Part shown: piece by piece, positions 14,630-22,180 of the stretch | Layout: every line of letters starts with the position of its first letter | How positions within the stretch are numbered: position 1 is the stretch's first letter | Assembly (NCBI GenBank): GCA_900758885.1 | Contig: CAAETD010000073.1 | Coordinates: 1 to 24,397, forward strand | Reading direction: 5' to 3' | Length of the DNA stretch: 24,397 nt | From: an uncultured Collinsella sp. | Lineage (GTDB): Bacteria > Actinomycetota > Coriobacteriia > Coriobacteriales > Coriobacteriaceae | The notes under the pieces: model-generated | What the model was told of the DNA's origin: nothing | The model's input: the letters and a program-made list of their open reading frames with translations, nothing else | Databases searched by the model: none | Program-made: the position numbers and the translations under genes

Positions 14630-17224
14630 TTGAAGCTCATCATCGCCGAGAAAAACGACGCCGCGCGTCAGATTGCCGAGCGTCTGTCCACGGGCAAGCC
14701 CAAAAAGGACAAGGTGTACAACACCGCCATCTACCGTTTTGAGTGGAAGGGCGAGGAGTGCGTGACCATCGGCCTTGCCGGTCACATCCTAGCGCCCGAT
14801 TTTTGCGACAGCGTGCTGTTCGATAAAAAGCTGGGCTGGTATTCGGTCACCGAGGACGGCGAGATACTGCCGGCCGACATACCCGATGGCCTGGCGCGTC
14901 CGCCCTACGACACCAAGCGCAAGCCGTTTCTTGCCGATGGCATCTCAATCAAGGGCTGGAAACTCGAGAGCCTGCCTTACCTCACCTGGGCGCCCGTCAT
15001 TAAGCTACCGGCCGAGAAGGAACTCATTCGTTCGCTCAAGAACCTCGCCAAGAAGTCCGACAGTGTCATCATCGCCACGGACTTCGATCGCGAGGGCGAG
15101 CTGATCGGTTCGGACGCCCTCAACAAGGTGCGCGAGGTTGCGCCCGACCTGCCGGTCGCCCGCGCCCAGTATTCTTCGTTTACCAAGGCCGAGATCACGC
15201 AGGCCTTCGATAATCTCGTCTCGCTCGACCAGAATCTGGCCGACGCCGGCGAGAGCCGCCAGCACATCGACCTCATTTGGGGTGCGGTGCTCACGCGCTA
15301 CCTGACGCTCGCCAAGTTTGGCGGCTTTGGTAACGTGCGCTCTGCCGGCCGTGTGCAGACGCCGACGCTTGCCCTGGTGGTCGAGCGCGAGCGCGAGCGC
15401 ATGGCGTTTGTGCCCGAGGACTATTGGCAGATCCGCGGCATGGGCGCCGCACAGGGCGCTGCCGAGGACGACCGCTTTAAGATTGCGCACAAGACGGCGC
15501 GCTTTACCGACAAGGATGCTGCTGAGGCGGCGTACGGCCACGTTGACGGCGTTGCGACGGCAACCGTCGCCGCGGTGACCAAGCGTTCGCGCAAGCAGCA
15601 GCCGCCCACACCGTTTGCGACTACCTCGCTGCAGGCTGCCGCCGCAGCCGAGGGCATCTCACCTGCGCGTACCATGCGCATCGCCGAGTCCCTCTACATG
15701 GCCGGTCTCATCAGCTACCCGCGTGTCGACAATACCGTGTACCCTGCGACGCTCGATCTGGGCGCCGTGGTGAGCGACCTTGCAAAGATCAACCCGGCGC
15801 TGGCGCCCGTGTGCAAAAAGGTGCTTGCCGGCCCCATGAAGCCCACGCGCGGCAAAGTCGAAACCACCGACCACCCGCCTATCTATCCCACGGGCGAGGG
15901 CGATCCGTCCGCGCTCGACGGTGGCCAGCGCAAGCTCTACGACCTCATCGCCCGTCGCTTCCTGGCAACGCTCATGGGTCCCGCGACCATCGAGAACACC
16001 AAGCTCGAGCTCGACGTCAATGGTGAGCCGTTCGTGGCTTCGGGCGATGTGCTCGTGACCCCGGGTTTCCGCGAGGCGTATCCGTATGGACTCAAGCGCG
16101 ACGAGCAGATGCCGCCGCTGGAGCAGGGCGATACGGTCGACGTGTTCGACATTAAGCTCGAGGCCAAGCAGACCGAGCCGCCCGCACGCTACAGCCAGGG
16201 CAAGCTCGTGCAGGAGATGGAAAAGCGCGGCCTGGGCACCAAGTCCACGCGCGCGAGCATCATCGAGCGCCTGTACGCCGTGCGCTATCTCAAAAACGAT
16301 CCCGTGGAGCCGAGCAAGCTGGGCATCGCCATCATCGATGCACTGTCGCAGTTTGCCCCGCGCATCACGAGCCCCGATATGACCAGCGAGCTCGATGGCG
16401 ATATGACCCGCGTGGAGCGCGGCGAGGACACCGAAGAGCATGTCGTGACGCACTCGCGCGCGCTGCTGGCCGGTGTGCTCGACGAGCTGCTCAAGCATAC
16501 GCAGGAACTGGGCGATGCTATCAGCGACGCCGTCACGGCCGATGCGCGCGTGGGCGCCTGCCCCAAGTGCGGCAAGGACTTGGTTATGAAGACGAGCGCC
16601 AAGACCCGCGGCAGCTTTATCGGCTGCATGGGCTGGCCCGACTGCGACGTGACCTATCCGGTGCCGAGCGGCGTCAAGGTGAGCCCGCTCGAGGGCGAGG
16701 CTGCTGTGTGCCCCGAATGCGGTGCGCCGCGCATTAAGTGCCAGCCGTTCCGCCAAAAGGCTTTCGAGATTTGCGTGAACCCCACATGCCCCACCAACTA
16801 CGAGCCTGACCTTAAGGTGGGCGAGTGCAAGGTGTGCGCCGAGGCAGGACGCCATGGCGACCTGATCGCACACAAGAGCGAGAAGAGCGGCAAGCGCTTT
16901 ATCCGCTGCACCAACTATGACGACTGCGGCGTGAGCTATCCGCTGCCGGCGCGTGGCAAGCTCGAGGCGACGGGCGAGACCTGTCCCGAGTGCGGCGCTC
17001 CCATCGTGGTGGTCAACACGGCGCGCGGTCCGTGGCGTATCTGCGTCAACATGGACTGCCCGACCAAGGAGAAGAAGCCCGCCCGCGGCCGCAAGACTGC
17101 GACCAAGGCGAGCACGGCGAAGAAGACCTCGACTGCGAAGAAGACGACGGCTAAGAAAGCCACTGCCGCCAAGAAGACGACCGCGAAGAAGTCGACTGCC
17201 AAGAAAGCAGCCGCCGACAAGTAA
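14630..17224 (+). CDS. topA: Type IA DNA topoisomerase, archaeal TopA-like, with four zinc ribbons and a lysine-rich tail
   Basis: Enzyme relaxing or decatenating DNA by single-strand passage, 864 aa. The TOPRIM domain has E7 (IIAEKN) and TDFDREGE (D151, D153, E155). The catalytic tyrosine is Y363 in GLISYPRVDNTVYP. That motif and TTDHPPIYPT match archaeal topoisomerase I rather than bacterial TopA (usual GLITYMRTDS). The C-terminal region holds four C4 zinc ribbons (about 640-810): C-P-K-C, C-P-E-C, C-K-V-C and C-P-E-C starts; 1 resembles 3 and 2 resembles 4. The last ~50 residues repeat TAKK five times, like the lysine tails of actinobacterial TopA or histone H1. The start is TTG 14630 with TAGGAG about 8 nt upstream. 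It is likely transcribed with hypB (54-bp gap) and ends at a strong terminator. Confidence 0.93.
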   Translation: MKLIIAEKNDAARQIAERLSTGKPKKDKVYNTAIYRFEWKGEECVTIGLAGHILAPDFCDSVLFDKKLGWYSVTEDGEILPADIPDGLARPPYDTKRKPFLADGISIKGWKLESLPYLTWAPVIKLPAEKELIRSLKNLAKKSDSVIIATDFDREGELIGSDALNKVREVAPDLPVARAQYSSFTKAEITQAFDNLVSLDQNLADAGESRQHIDLIWGAVLTRYLTLAKFGGFGNVRSAGRVQTPTLALVVERERERMAFVPEDYWQIRGMGAAQGAAEDDRFKIAHKTARFTDKDAAEAAYGHVDGVATATVAAVTKRSRKQQPPTPFATTSLQAAAAAEGISPARTMRIAESLYMAGLISYPRVDNTVYPATLDLGAVVSDLAKINPALAPVCKKVLAGPMKPTRGKVETTDHPPIYPTGEGDPSALDGGQRKLYDLIARRFLATLMGPATIENTKLELDVNGEPFVASGDVLVTPGFREAYPYGLKRDEQMPPLEQGDTVDVFDIKLEAKQTEPPARYSQGKLVQEMEKRGLGTKSTRASIIERLYAVRYLKNDPVEPSKLGIAIIDALSQFAPRITSPDMTSELDGDMTRVERGEDTEEHVVTHSRALLAGVLDELLKHTQELGDAISDAVTADARVGACPKCGKDLVMKTSAKTRGSFIGCMGWPDCDVTYPVPSGVKVSPLEGEAAVCPECGAPRIKCQPFRQKAFEICVNPTCPTNYEPDLKVGECKVCAEAGRHGDLIAHKSEKSGKRFIRCTNYDDCGVSYPLPARGKLEATGETCPECGAPIVVVNTARGPWRICVNMDCPTKEKKPARGRKTATKASTAKKTSTAKKTTAKKATAAKKTTAKKSTAKKAAADK

Positions 17225-17251
17225 CGGCGCAGTCGAAACATTGCCCAAAAT

Positions 17252-17286
17252 ACGAGCGAGGGTCCCATGATCCTCGCTCGTTTTTT
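17252..17286 (+). terminator. Rho-independent terminator of the topoisomerase gene
   Basis: Perfect 10-bp stem ACGAGCGAGG/CCTCGCTCGT (17252-17261 with 17272-17281), 10-nt loop, six T (17281-17286). It is 27 bp past the stop and only two bases before palindrome A. Confidence 0.94.
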
Positions 17287-17288
17287 GA

Positions 17289-17347
17289 CCGGCAGTTAGG
17301 GACATTCCTTTTTCTGCCGGCAGTTTAGGAACGTCCCTAACTGCCGG
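17289..17347. repeat. Palindrome A (left copy flanking the zinc-ribbon gene)
   Basis: A 59-bp element with 21-bp arms (17289-17309 and 17327-17347; one A-C mismatch) around a 17-nt loop that itself holds the 10-bp palindrome CTGCCGGCAG (17314-17323). It ends 18 bp before the stop codon of the minus-strand gene. It matches palindrome B at all but two substitutions and one T indel over 57 bp, same orientation. Confidence 0.9.
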
Positions 17348-17365
17348 CTCGGAAACGACAAGGCG

Positions 17366-18349
17366 TTAGTTCACTTCGACGGGTTTGGCGCCGGGATAGC
17401 GCTCCTCAAAGTCTAGGCGGTACTTATTGTCATTGGTGCCCGCCACGTTGTCGCGCGACAGCGGCGCCACGATCTCATTCTTGTGATCCGCAGGCTTGGT
17501 GTATTTCAGGCTGATCTCCCAGGCATCACAGATTGCGTCAATGCGGTGATCCAGGTCGTCATACAGGGCAACGATGTCTTTCCAGGAACTGTAGTTCTTA
17601 GAGCTCGTCGGGACGTCCAGGTCCTCGACAATGTCGTAATACTGCTCGATGGTGTCCTCTGTGCGCTCGGCGACGTCGGCGAGATTTTGACGGGTGGTTC
17701 GATCTTCTTCCAGATAGCTGCCGTTGAAGTTCTGCGCGCAGCCACGGACGTAGTTGTCGAGGTCTTCGAGCAAGTCGTAGTATTCGCTCAGTCGGCGGTA
17801 GAGGTTCTGCTCGGAGAGCGTTGCTTCGCCGCCATCCTCGTCGTCATCGTCATCATCGTCGTACAGGCTGTTGGGATCGCCGAGAGGCTTTAGGTCATCG
17901 TCGTCGACGTCATGGTGCAGCTTAGCTACCTCGGCAGTCGTCTGCGTGGCGGCGTTGTCGAAAGGCTTGATCACAAAGAAAACGACCAGGGCGATGATGA
18001 TCGCCACCAGCACAACAATAACGGCGATAAGCGGCCCGGTGCCGCTCTTTTTGGGAGCGGGGGTCTGTGGCGAAGCGGGCGTGTATGCGGGAGCCGGCTG
18101 CTGTTGGGGCGAGCCGCTCGCGACGGGTATGCGCTTCGTGGTCTCGACGGCCGCAGGGCTTGCGGCGGGGTCGGGGCGATAGGCGAGGGGGTCGTCCGCC
18201 TTGGCTTGCGGCGTATCAAGGGAGCCGGTCTGCTCAAAAGCGGGCTGGCTATCGCTCGCGGTTGTTTGCTCAACGGGTGCACCGCACGAGGTGCAGAACT
18301 TGGCATTATCTGCAAGAAGCTTGCCGCACGAGGCGCAATACCGAGACAT
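17366..18349 (-). CDS. Membrane-anchored zinc-ribbon protein of unknown function
   Basis: 327-aa protein with three visible parts. Residues 1-25 form a zinc ribbon (C5, C8, C19, C22: YCASCGK...FCTSCGAP). Residues 26-104 are a Pro/Ala/Gln-rich linker. Residues 105-127 are a membrane helix (PLIAVIVVLVAIIIALVVFF). The remaining ~200 residues should lie outside the cell: a short acidic run (YDDDDDDDED, about 153-162), then a predicted helical domain (LSEQNLYRRLSEYYDLLEDL and later EDTIEQYYDIVEDL). The plan resembles zinc-ribbon membrane proteins common in Gram-positive bacteria, whose function is unknown. ATG 18349 follows AAAGGAG at 6 nt; the frame is open six codons further. It is the only minus-strand gene in the right half of the window, and is bracketed by palindromes A and B. 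Confidence 0.85.
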   Translation of the reverse strand: MSRYCASCGKLLADNAKFCTSCGAPVEQTTASDSQPAFEQTGSLDTPQAKADDPLAYRPDPAASPAAVETTKRIPVASGSPQQQPAPAYTPASPQTPAPKKSGTGPLIAVIVVLVAIIIALVVFFVIKPFDNAATQTTAEVAKLHHDVDDDDLKPLGDPNSLYDDDDDDDEDGGEATLSEQNLYRRLSEYYDLLEDLDNYVRGCAQNFNGSYLEEDRTTRQNLADVAERTEDTIEQYYDIVEDLDVPTSSKNYSSWKDIVALYDDLDHRIDAICDAWEISLKYTKPADHKNEIVAPLSRDNVAGTNDNKYRLDFEERYPGAKPVEVN

Positions 18350-18386
18350 TGCCACTCCTTTCGCCACATTTCAATGCAATACGACG

Positions 18387-18392
18387 ATTATA
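18387..18392 (-). promoter_or_regulatory. Perfect -10 box for the zinc-ribbon gene
   Basis: TATAAT on the minus strand, 37 bp before the ATG at 18349. The -35 position at 16-18 bp falls inside the end of palindrome B (18409-18416), where only weak matches (CTGCCG) are found. The repeat may therefore supply or have displaced the -35. Confidence 0.55.
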
Positions 18393-18409
18393 CCCAGCAC
18401 CCCAAAAAG

Positions 18410-18465
18410 CCGGCAGTTGGGGACGTTCCTTTTCTGCCGGCAGTTTAGGAACGTCCCTAACTGCC
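18410..18465. repeat. Palindrome B (right copy flanking the zinc-ribbon gene)
   Basis: A 19-bp stem (18412-18430 with 18447-18465; one G-U pair) and a 16-nt loop with the same inner palindrome CTGCCGGCAG as copy A. It lies between the divergent zinc-ribbon and tmk promoters. Confidence 0.9.
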
Positions 18466-18493
18466 ACCTGAGTAGCCATTGGCTAGGTGGGAT

Positions 18494-18522
18494 TTGGGAC
18501 GCGCCGAGCACTGGGGTATCAT
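18494..18522 (+). promoter_or_regulatory. Promoter of the tmk-holB-ricT operon
   Basis: -35 TTGGGA (18494-18499), exactly 17 bp, -10 TATCAT (18517-18522). The tmk ATG is 53 bp further. The same GGGGTATCAT word precedes comF. Confidence 0.6.
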
Positions 18523-18574
18523 GGCTTGGTTGATATATCTGCATTTACGCGCCTTGTAGGAAGGGGCTGCGCCC

Positions 18575-19258
18575 ATGGCTTTTGAGCCCGCTCAACATAG
18601 CTTTATCACGCTCGAGGGCGTCGATGGCGCCGGCAAGTCCACGCAGGCGCGCCTGCTTGCCCGTGCGCTCGAGCTCGCTGGCTACCAGGTTGTGAGCCTG
18701 CGCGAGCCGGGCGGTACCGCCATCAGCGAAAAGATCCGTGCTCTGCTGCTCGACCCCGCCAATACGGCGATGGGCGACACTTGCGAGCTGCTGCTGTATG
18801 AGGCCGCCCGTGCCCAGCTGGTGCACGAGGTCATCGCGCCTGCCCTTGCTGCCGGCAAGGTGGTCCTGTGCGACCGCTTCTACGATTCCACAACTTGCTA
18901 TCAGGCGTTTGCCGACGGCCTCGATCGCCAGATAGTGCGCGACGCCAACAACCTGGCCGTCGCGGATACGCACCCGGCGCTCACACTCGTTTATCACATC
19001 ACGCCCGAGCAGGCGGCGCTGCGCATGGCAGCCCGTGGCGCGGCAGATCGCATGGAGGCCAAGGGCATGGCCTTCCAAGAGCGTGTCTACCAGGGTTTTT
19101 GCGCAATTGCCGCCGAGGAGCCAAACCGCGTAAAGCTCATCGACGCGACCGCGTCCATCGAGGACGTATTCGCACAGACGGTCGAGCAGGTTCGCGCCTA
19201 CGGCCTCGACATTTCCCAGGATGCCGTCACCGCCGCGCTTGCCCAGGAGGCCGAGTAA
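18575..19258 (+). CDS. tmk: Thymidylate kinase (dTMP kinase)
   Basis: Cytosolic kinase making dTDP from dTMP with ATP, essential for DNA synthesis. The 227 aa show P-loop GVDGAGKST (residues 15-23), LREPGGTAISEKIR (nucleotide/TMP site), CDRFYDST (DRX motif) and a LID region RGAADRMEAKG. AGGAAGGGG lies upstream of ATG 18575. It is the first gene of tmk-holB-ricT; holB begins one base after the stop codon. The last ~20 residues extend slightly beyond the usual ~210 aa. Confidence 0.97.
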   Translation: MAFEPAQHSFITLEGVDGAGKSTQARLLARALELAGYQVVSLREPGGTAISEKIRALLLDPANTAMGDTCELLLYEAARAQLVHEVIAPALAAGKVVLCDRFYDSTTCYQAFADGLDRQIVRDANNLAVADTHPALTLVYHITPEQAALRMAARGAADRMEAKGMAFQERVYQGFCAIAAEEPNRVKLIDATASIEDVFAQTVEQVRAYGLDISQDAVTAALAQEAE

Positions 19259-19259
19259 C

Positions 19260-20387
19260 ATGGCCCCCGCTCAGGCAAGCCTGCTGGCCAAGCTTGACAC
19301 CCAAGAGCGCGTGCGCGACTTTTTGACCAATGCCGTCGCCAGCGGTCGCGCATCGCACGCCTACCTGTTTTTGGGCGCGCCCGGCGCGGGCAAGCTCGAC
19401 GCCGCGTGGGCGCTCGCCCAAGCCTTTCTGTGCGAGCAGGATGGCTGCGGCTCATGCGATAGCTGCGTGCGCGTCGCCCGCCATACGCACCCCGACGTGC
19501 ACTATTACACGCCCGAGAGCGCCACGGGCTACCTCATCGCCCAGACTCGCGAGCTGCTCGACGACGTGCCTCTGGCGCCCATCCGTGCCAAGGCCAAGGT
19601 CTACATCATTGACCGTGCCGAGCAGCTGCGCGCCAACACCGCCAACGCACTGCTCAAAACACTCGAGGAGCCGCCCGAGGGCGTTATGTTTATCTTGCTG
19701 GGCACCTCGGCAGACGTGATGTTGCCCACCATCGTGAGCCGCTGCCAGTGCGTGCCGTTTCGGCTGGTGTCGCCCGCCGTCGCCGTGCAGGCCGTGAGCC
19801 GCGCCACCGGTCAGGACCCTGTGCGTTGCCGCATGGCCGTCGCCGTAGCGGGAAGCCCCACGCGTGGCATCGAGTTCCTCAAGAGCGCCGAGCGCCAGGA
19901 CGCCCGCCGTCAGATGGTTCGCGCCATCGATTCGCTCATCGCCGCCGACGAGGCCGACGTGCTCAGCCGCGCCAAGTCGCTCATCGTCGCCGTTAAGGCG
20001 CCGCTCGCCGAGGTCAAGTCCACGCAGGAAAAGGTGCTCGAGCAAAACGCCGACTACCTGTCGCGTGGAGCATTGAAGCAGCTCGAGGACCGCAACAAGC
20101 GCGAGCTCAACGCGCGCGAGCGTTCGGGTATCATGGAAGCGCTGGCGAGCGCGCGGACGCTCATGCGCGATGTGCTGCTGACGCTTCAGGACGAGGCAGC
20201 CGACGTGGTGAACGAAGACGTGCGCGACACGATCGGTCGGCTTGCCGCCGCGACCAATGTTGCGGGTGCCACCCGGGCGCTCGAGGCAGTCGCGACCGCC
20301 GAGCGCAACATCGCCAGAAACGTTACTCCCCAGCTGGCCATCGAGGTCATGCTGTTCGATATCAGGAAGGCACTGAAATGCCGTTAG
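19260..20387 (+). CDS. holB: DNA polymerase III delta' subunit
   Basis: Clamp-loader AAA+ subunit that helps place the sliding clamp on DNA, 375 aa. Residues ~30-50 have SHAYLFLGAPGAGKLDAAW: a degenerate Walker A in which the usual Thr/Ser after Lys is Leu, typical of non-hydrolysing delta'. The zinc module CGSCDSC follows with a nearby Cys (FLCEQDGC). ANALLKTLEEPPEGVMFILL and the SRC motif (PTIVSRCQCVPF) are family hallmarks. The C-terminal ~190 residues form the collar domain and are diverged. ATG 19260 follows AGGAGG at 9 nt in the end of tmk; upstream in-frame starts lie inside tmk. It overlaps ricT by 10 bases. Confidence 0.95.
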   Translation: MAPAQASLLAKLDTQERVRDFLTNAVASGRASHAYLFLGAPGAGKLDAAWALAQAFLCEQDGCGSCDSCVRVARHTHPDVHYYTPESATGYLIAQTRELLDDVPLAPIRAKAKVYIIDRAEQLRANTANALLKTLEEPPEGVMFILLGTSADVMLPTIVSRCQCVPFRLVSPAVAVQAVSRATGQDPVRCRMAVAVAGSPTRGIEFLKSAERQDARRQMVRAIDSLIAADEADVLSRAKSLIVAVKAPLAEVKSTQEKVLEQNADYLSRGALKQLEDRNKRELNARERSGIMEALASARTLMRDVLLTLQDEAADVVNEDVRDTIGRLAAATNVAGATRALEAVATAERNIARNVTPQLAIEVMLFDIRKALKCR

Positions 20388-22078
20388 TCGTACCCGTTAA
20401 GTTTACCTACGCCTCGCGCGACCTGTGGTTTGACCCGCAGGATCTGGATATCCTCGAGGCAGACTACGCTATCTGCTCCACCGAGCGCGGAACCGAGATC
20501 GGCCTGGTTACGGCCGATCCCTTCGAGGTGCCGCAAGACGAGATCGGTCAGCCGCTCAAGCCCGTGCTGCGCGTGGCGAGCGACATCGACCTGCAGCTTG
20601 CCGATGACCTGGCCATCCAGGGCGACGAGGCCATGGTCGACTTCCGCCGCCTGGTCAAGGAGCTCGACCTCGAGATGAAGCCGGTCGGCGTCGAGTACCT
20701 GTTTGGCGGCGAGAAGGCCGTGTTCTACTTTGCGGCCGAGGAGCGCGTCGATTTTCGTCAGCTCGTCAAGGACCTGTCCTCGACGCTTCACATTCGCGTC
20801 GACATGCGCCAGATCGGCGTGCGCGACGAGACCCGCCTGGTGGGCGGCTATGCCCAATGCGGACAGGAGCTCTGCTGCACGCGCTTTGGCGGACAGTTTG
20901 AGCCCGTCTCGATTCGCATGGCAAAAGAGCAGGACCTACCGCTCAACTCGTCCAAGATCAGCGGCGTATGCGGCCGCCTGATGTGCTGCCTGCGCTATGA
21001 GTTCGAGGCGTACAAGGACTTTAAGAGCCGTGCGCCCAAAAAGAAGACGCTCATCGATACGCCGCTTGGCAAGGCGCGTATTCAGGAGTATGACACGCCG
21101 CGTGAGCAGCTGGTGCTGCGCCTGGAGAACGGCAAGGTCTTTAAGGTCAACCTAGCCGATATGACGTGCTCGGAGAGCTGCAAAAAGAAGGCTGCCGAGC
21201 AGGGCTGCAACTGCCGCCCCGACTGCGTGACGCGTGACGTGCTCGAGCGCATCGAGTCGCCCGAGATGCGCCTGGCGCTCATGGAGCTCGACCGCGAGAA
21301 CGGCGTCGACGTGGGCGATGGCCTGTCGAGCGCCGACCGTCTTGCCGGCACGTCGATGCCCAAGCGCCGTCGTCGCGATGCCGATTCCGATGCCCGCGCT
21401 GCTCAGAGCCAGGGCGAGGGCCGTGGCCGCGGAAAGGGCCGTGGTAAGGCCGAGACACCCGAGGCCGAGGAGGCCGCCGGTGGCCGTCGTCGTCGCAAGC
21501 GCGCGGGCTCGGGCGATGCTACCGAGGCTGCAGCCGCAGGCAAGAACTCCTCTCGCGAGCGCGAGGTTCAGCAGCCCCAGCAGCAGAATCGCGGCGGCGG
21601 CATGAACCCCACACGTCGCCGCCGCCGTCATCTGTCGAGCGAGGAGCGCGAGGACGCCTTCCGCGCCGCAGCTGCTCGCGAGGCTGGTGCCGCCCCCAAG
21701 GGTGGTTCGGGTTCCGATGCGCCTGCCGACAAGGGTGGCAAGTCACGTGGCGAGGAGGAGCGCGCGCCGCGTCCGCGCCGTCGCCATTCCTCGGGCGCGC
21801 AGCAGAAGCCCTCAGTGCCCTCCGTGGCCGATCAGGTCTCGGATGGCGAGGTCAAGGTCACGCGCCGTCGTCCCGGAGATGGCGGGGGAGCGGCTGCCAA
21901 GGCTTCGCGTGGCGCCGCTCGCGACGAGCGCGAGCCGCGCGAGGATCGCGGTGGCGAGGGCTCGGCCGACCAGGGTCAAAAGCGCCGTCGCCGTCGCCGT
22001 TCCCGCAAGCCGCGCCAGGATGGTGGCGAGGGCTCGACCCCGTCTTCGTCCGCACCACAACCGCCCGCCGGCGAATAA
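20378..22078 (+). CDS. ricT: RicT/PSP1-family regulator of RNA processing with a long arginine-rich tail
   Basis: PSP1-domain protein, 566 aa. Bacillus RicT (YaaT) joins the Fe-S Y-complex that steers RNase Y mRNA cleavage and affects competence, sporulation and biofilm. The conserved core (about 1-315) has GGYAQCGQELCCTRFG (C161, C166, C167) and SGVCGRLMCCLRYE (C198, C203, C204). A second cysteine set follows: C264, C268, C277, C279, C283. From ~325 to the end the protein is low-complexity and probably disordered, with basic runs (PKRRRRDA, GRRRRKRAG, TRRRRRHL, KRRRRRRSRKPR) and RG/GRGKGRGK stretches, unlike the ~275-aa Bacillus protein. ATG 20378 overlaps the holB end and follows GGAAGG. 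Bacillus keeps holB-yaaT adjacent, supporting the assignment. Confidence 0.93.
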   Translation: MPLVVPVKFTYASRDLWFDPQDLDILEADYAICSTERGTEIGLVTADPFEVPQDEIGQPLKPVLRVASDIDLQLADDLAIQGDEAMVDFRRLVKELDLEMKPVGVEYLFGGEKAVFYFAAEERVDFRQLVKDLSSTLHIRVDMRQIGVRDETRLVGGYAQCGQELCCTRFGGQFEPVSIRMAKEQDLPLNSSKISGVCGRLMCCLRYEFEAYKDFKSRAPKKKTLIDTPLGKARIQEYDTPREQLVLRLENGKVFKVNLADMTCSESCKKKAAEQGCNCRPDCVTRDVLERIESPEMRLALMELDRENGVDVGDGLSSADRLAGTSMPKRRRRDADSDARAAQSQGEGRGRGKGRGKAETPEAEEAAGGRRRRKRAGSGDATEAAAAGKNSSREREVQQPQQQNRGGGMNPTRRRRRHLSSEEREDAFRAAAAREAGAAPKGGSGSDAPADKGGKSRGEEERAPRPRRRHSSGAQQKPSVPSVADQVSDGEVKVTRRRPGDGGGAAAKASRGAARDEREPREDRGGEGSADQGQKRRRRRRSRKPRQDGGEGSTPSSSAPQPPAGE

Positions 22079-22123
22079 CGCCCGCGAGCGGATTTAGCTC
22101 GCCTTGCCCCGAGCGCATCGGGG

Positions 22124-22177
22124 TATCATAGCGCCGAATCAACAACCCTCCCTGCGACCGAACGTAGGGAGGGTTGT
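22124..22177 (+). promoter_or_regulatory. comF promoter candidate and hairpin that hides the ribosome binding site
   Basis: A -10-like TATCAT (22124-22129) is followed 12 bp later by a perfect 12-bp stem (22142-22153 with 22166-22177), extended by a G-U and a C-G pair. The right arm contains GGGAGGG (22167-22173), the only ribosome binding site for the comF TTG at 22181. No T-run follows. A transcript starting near 22135 would begin with this hairpin, giving low or regulated translation. It may alternatively be the ricT terminator. A second hairpin, CCCCGA/TCGGGG (22107-22122), precedes it. Confidence 0.6.
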
Positions 22178-22180
22178 GTC

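Noticed and set aside
15659..17305. 548-codon open frame on the minus strand opposite the topoisomerase
   Set aside because: It mirrors a well-supported gene, is Ala/Arg/His-rich with no family motif, and arises from the high-GC codon pattern.
17820..17870. GAT/GAC microsatellite as a phase-variation tract
   Set aside because: It encodes a plain Asp/Glu run in frame; triplet changes would not shift the frame.
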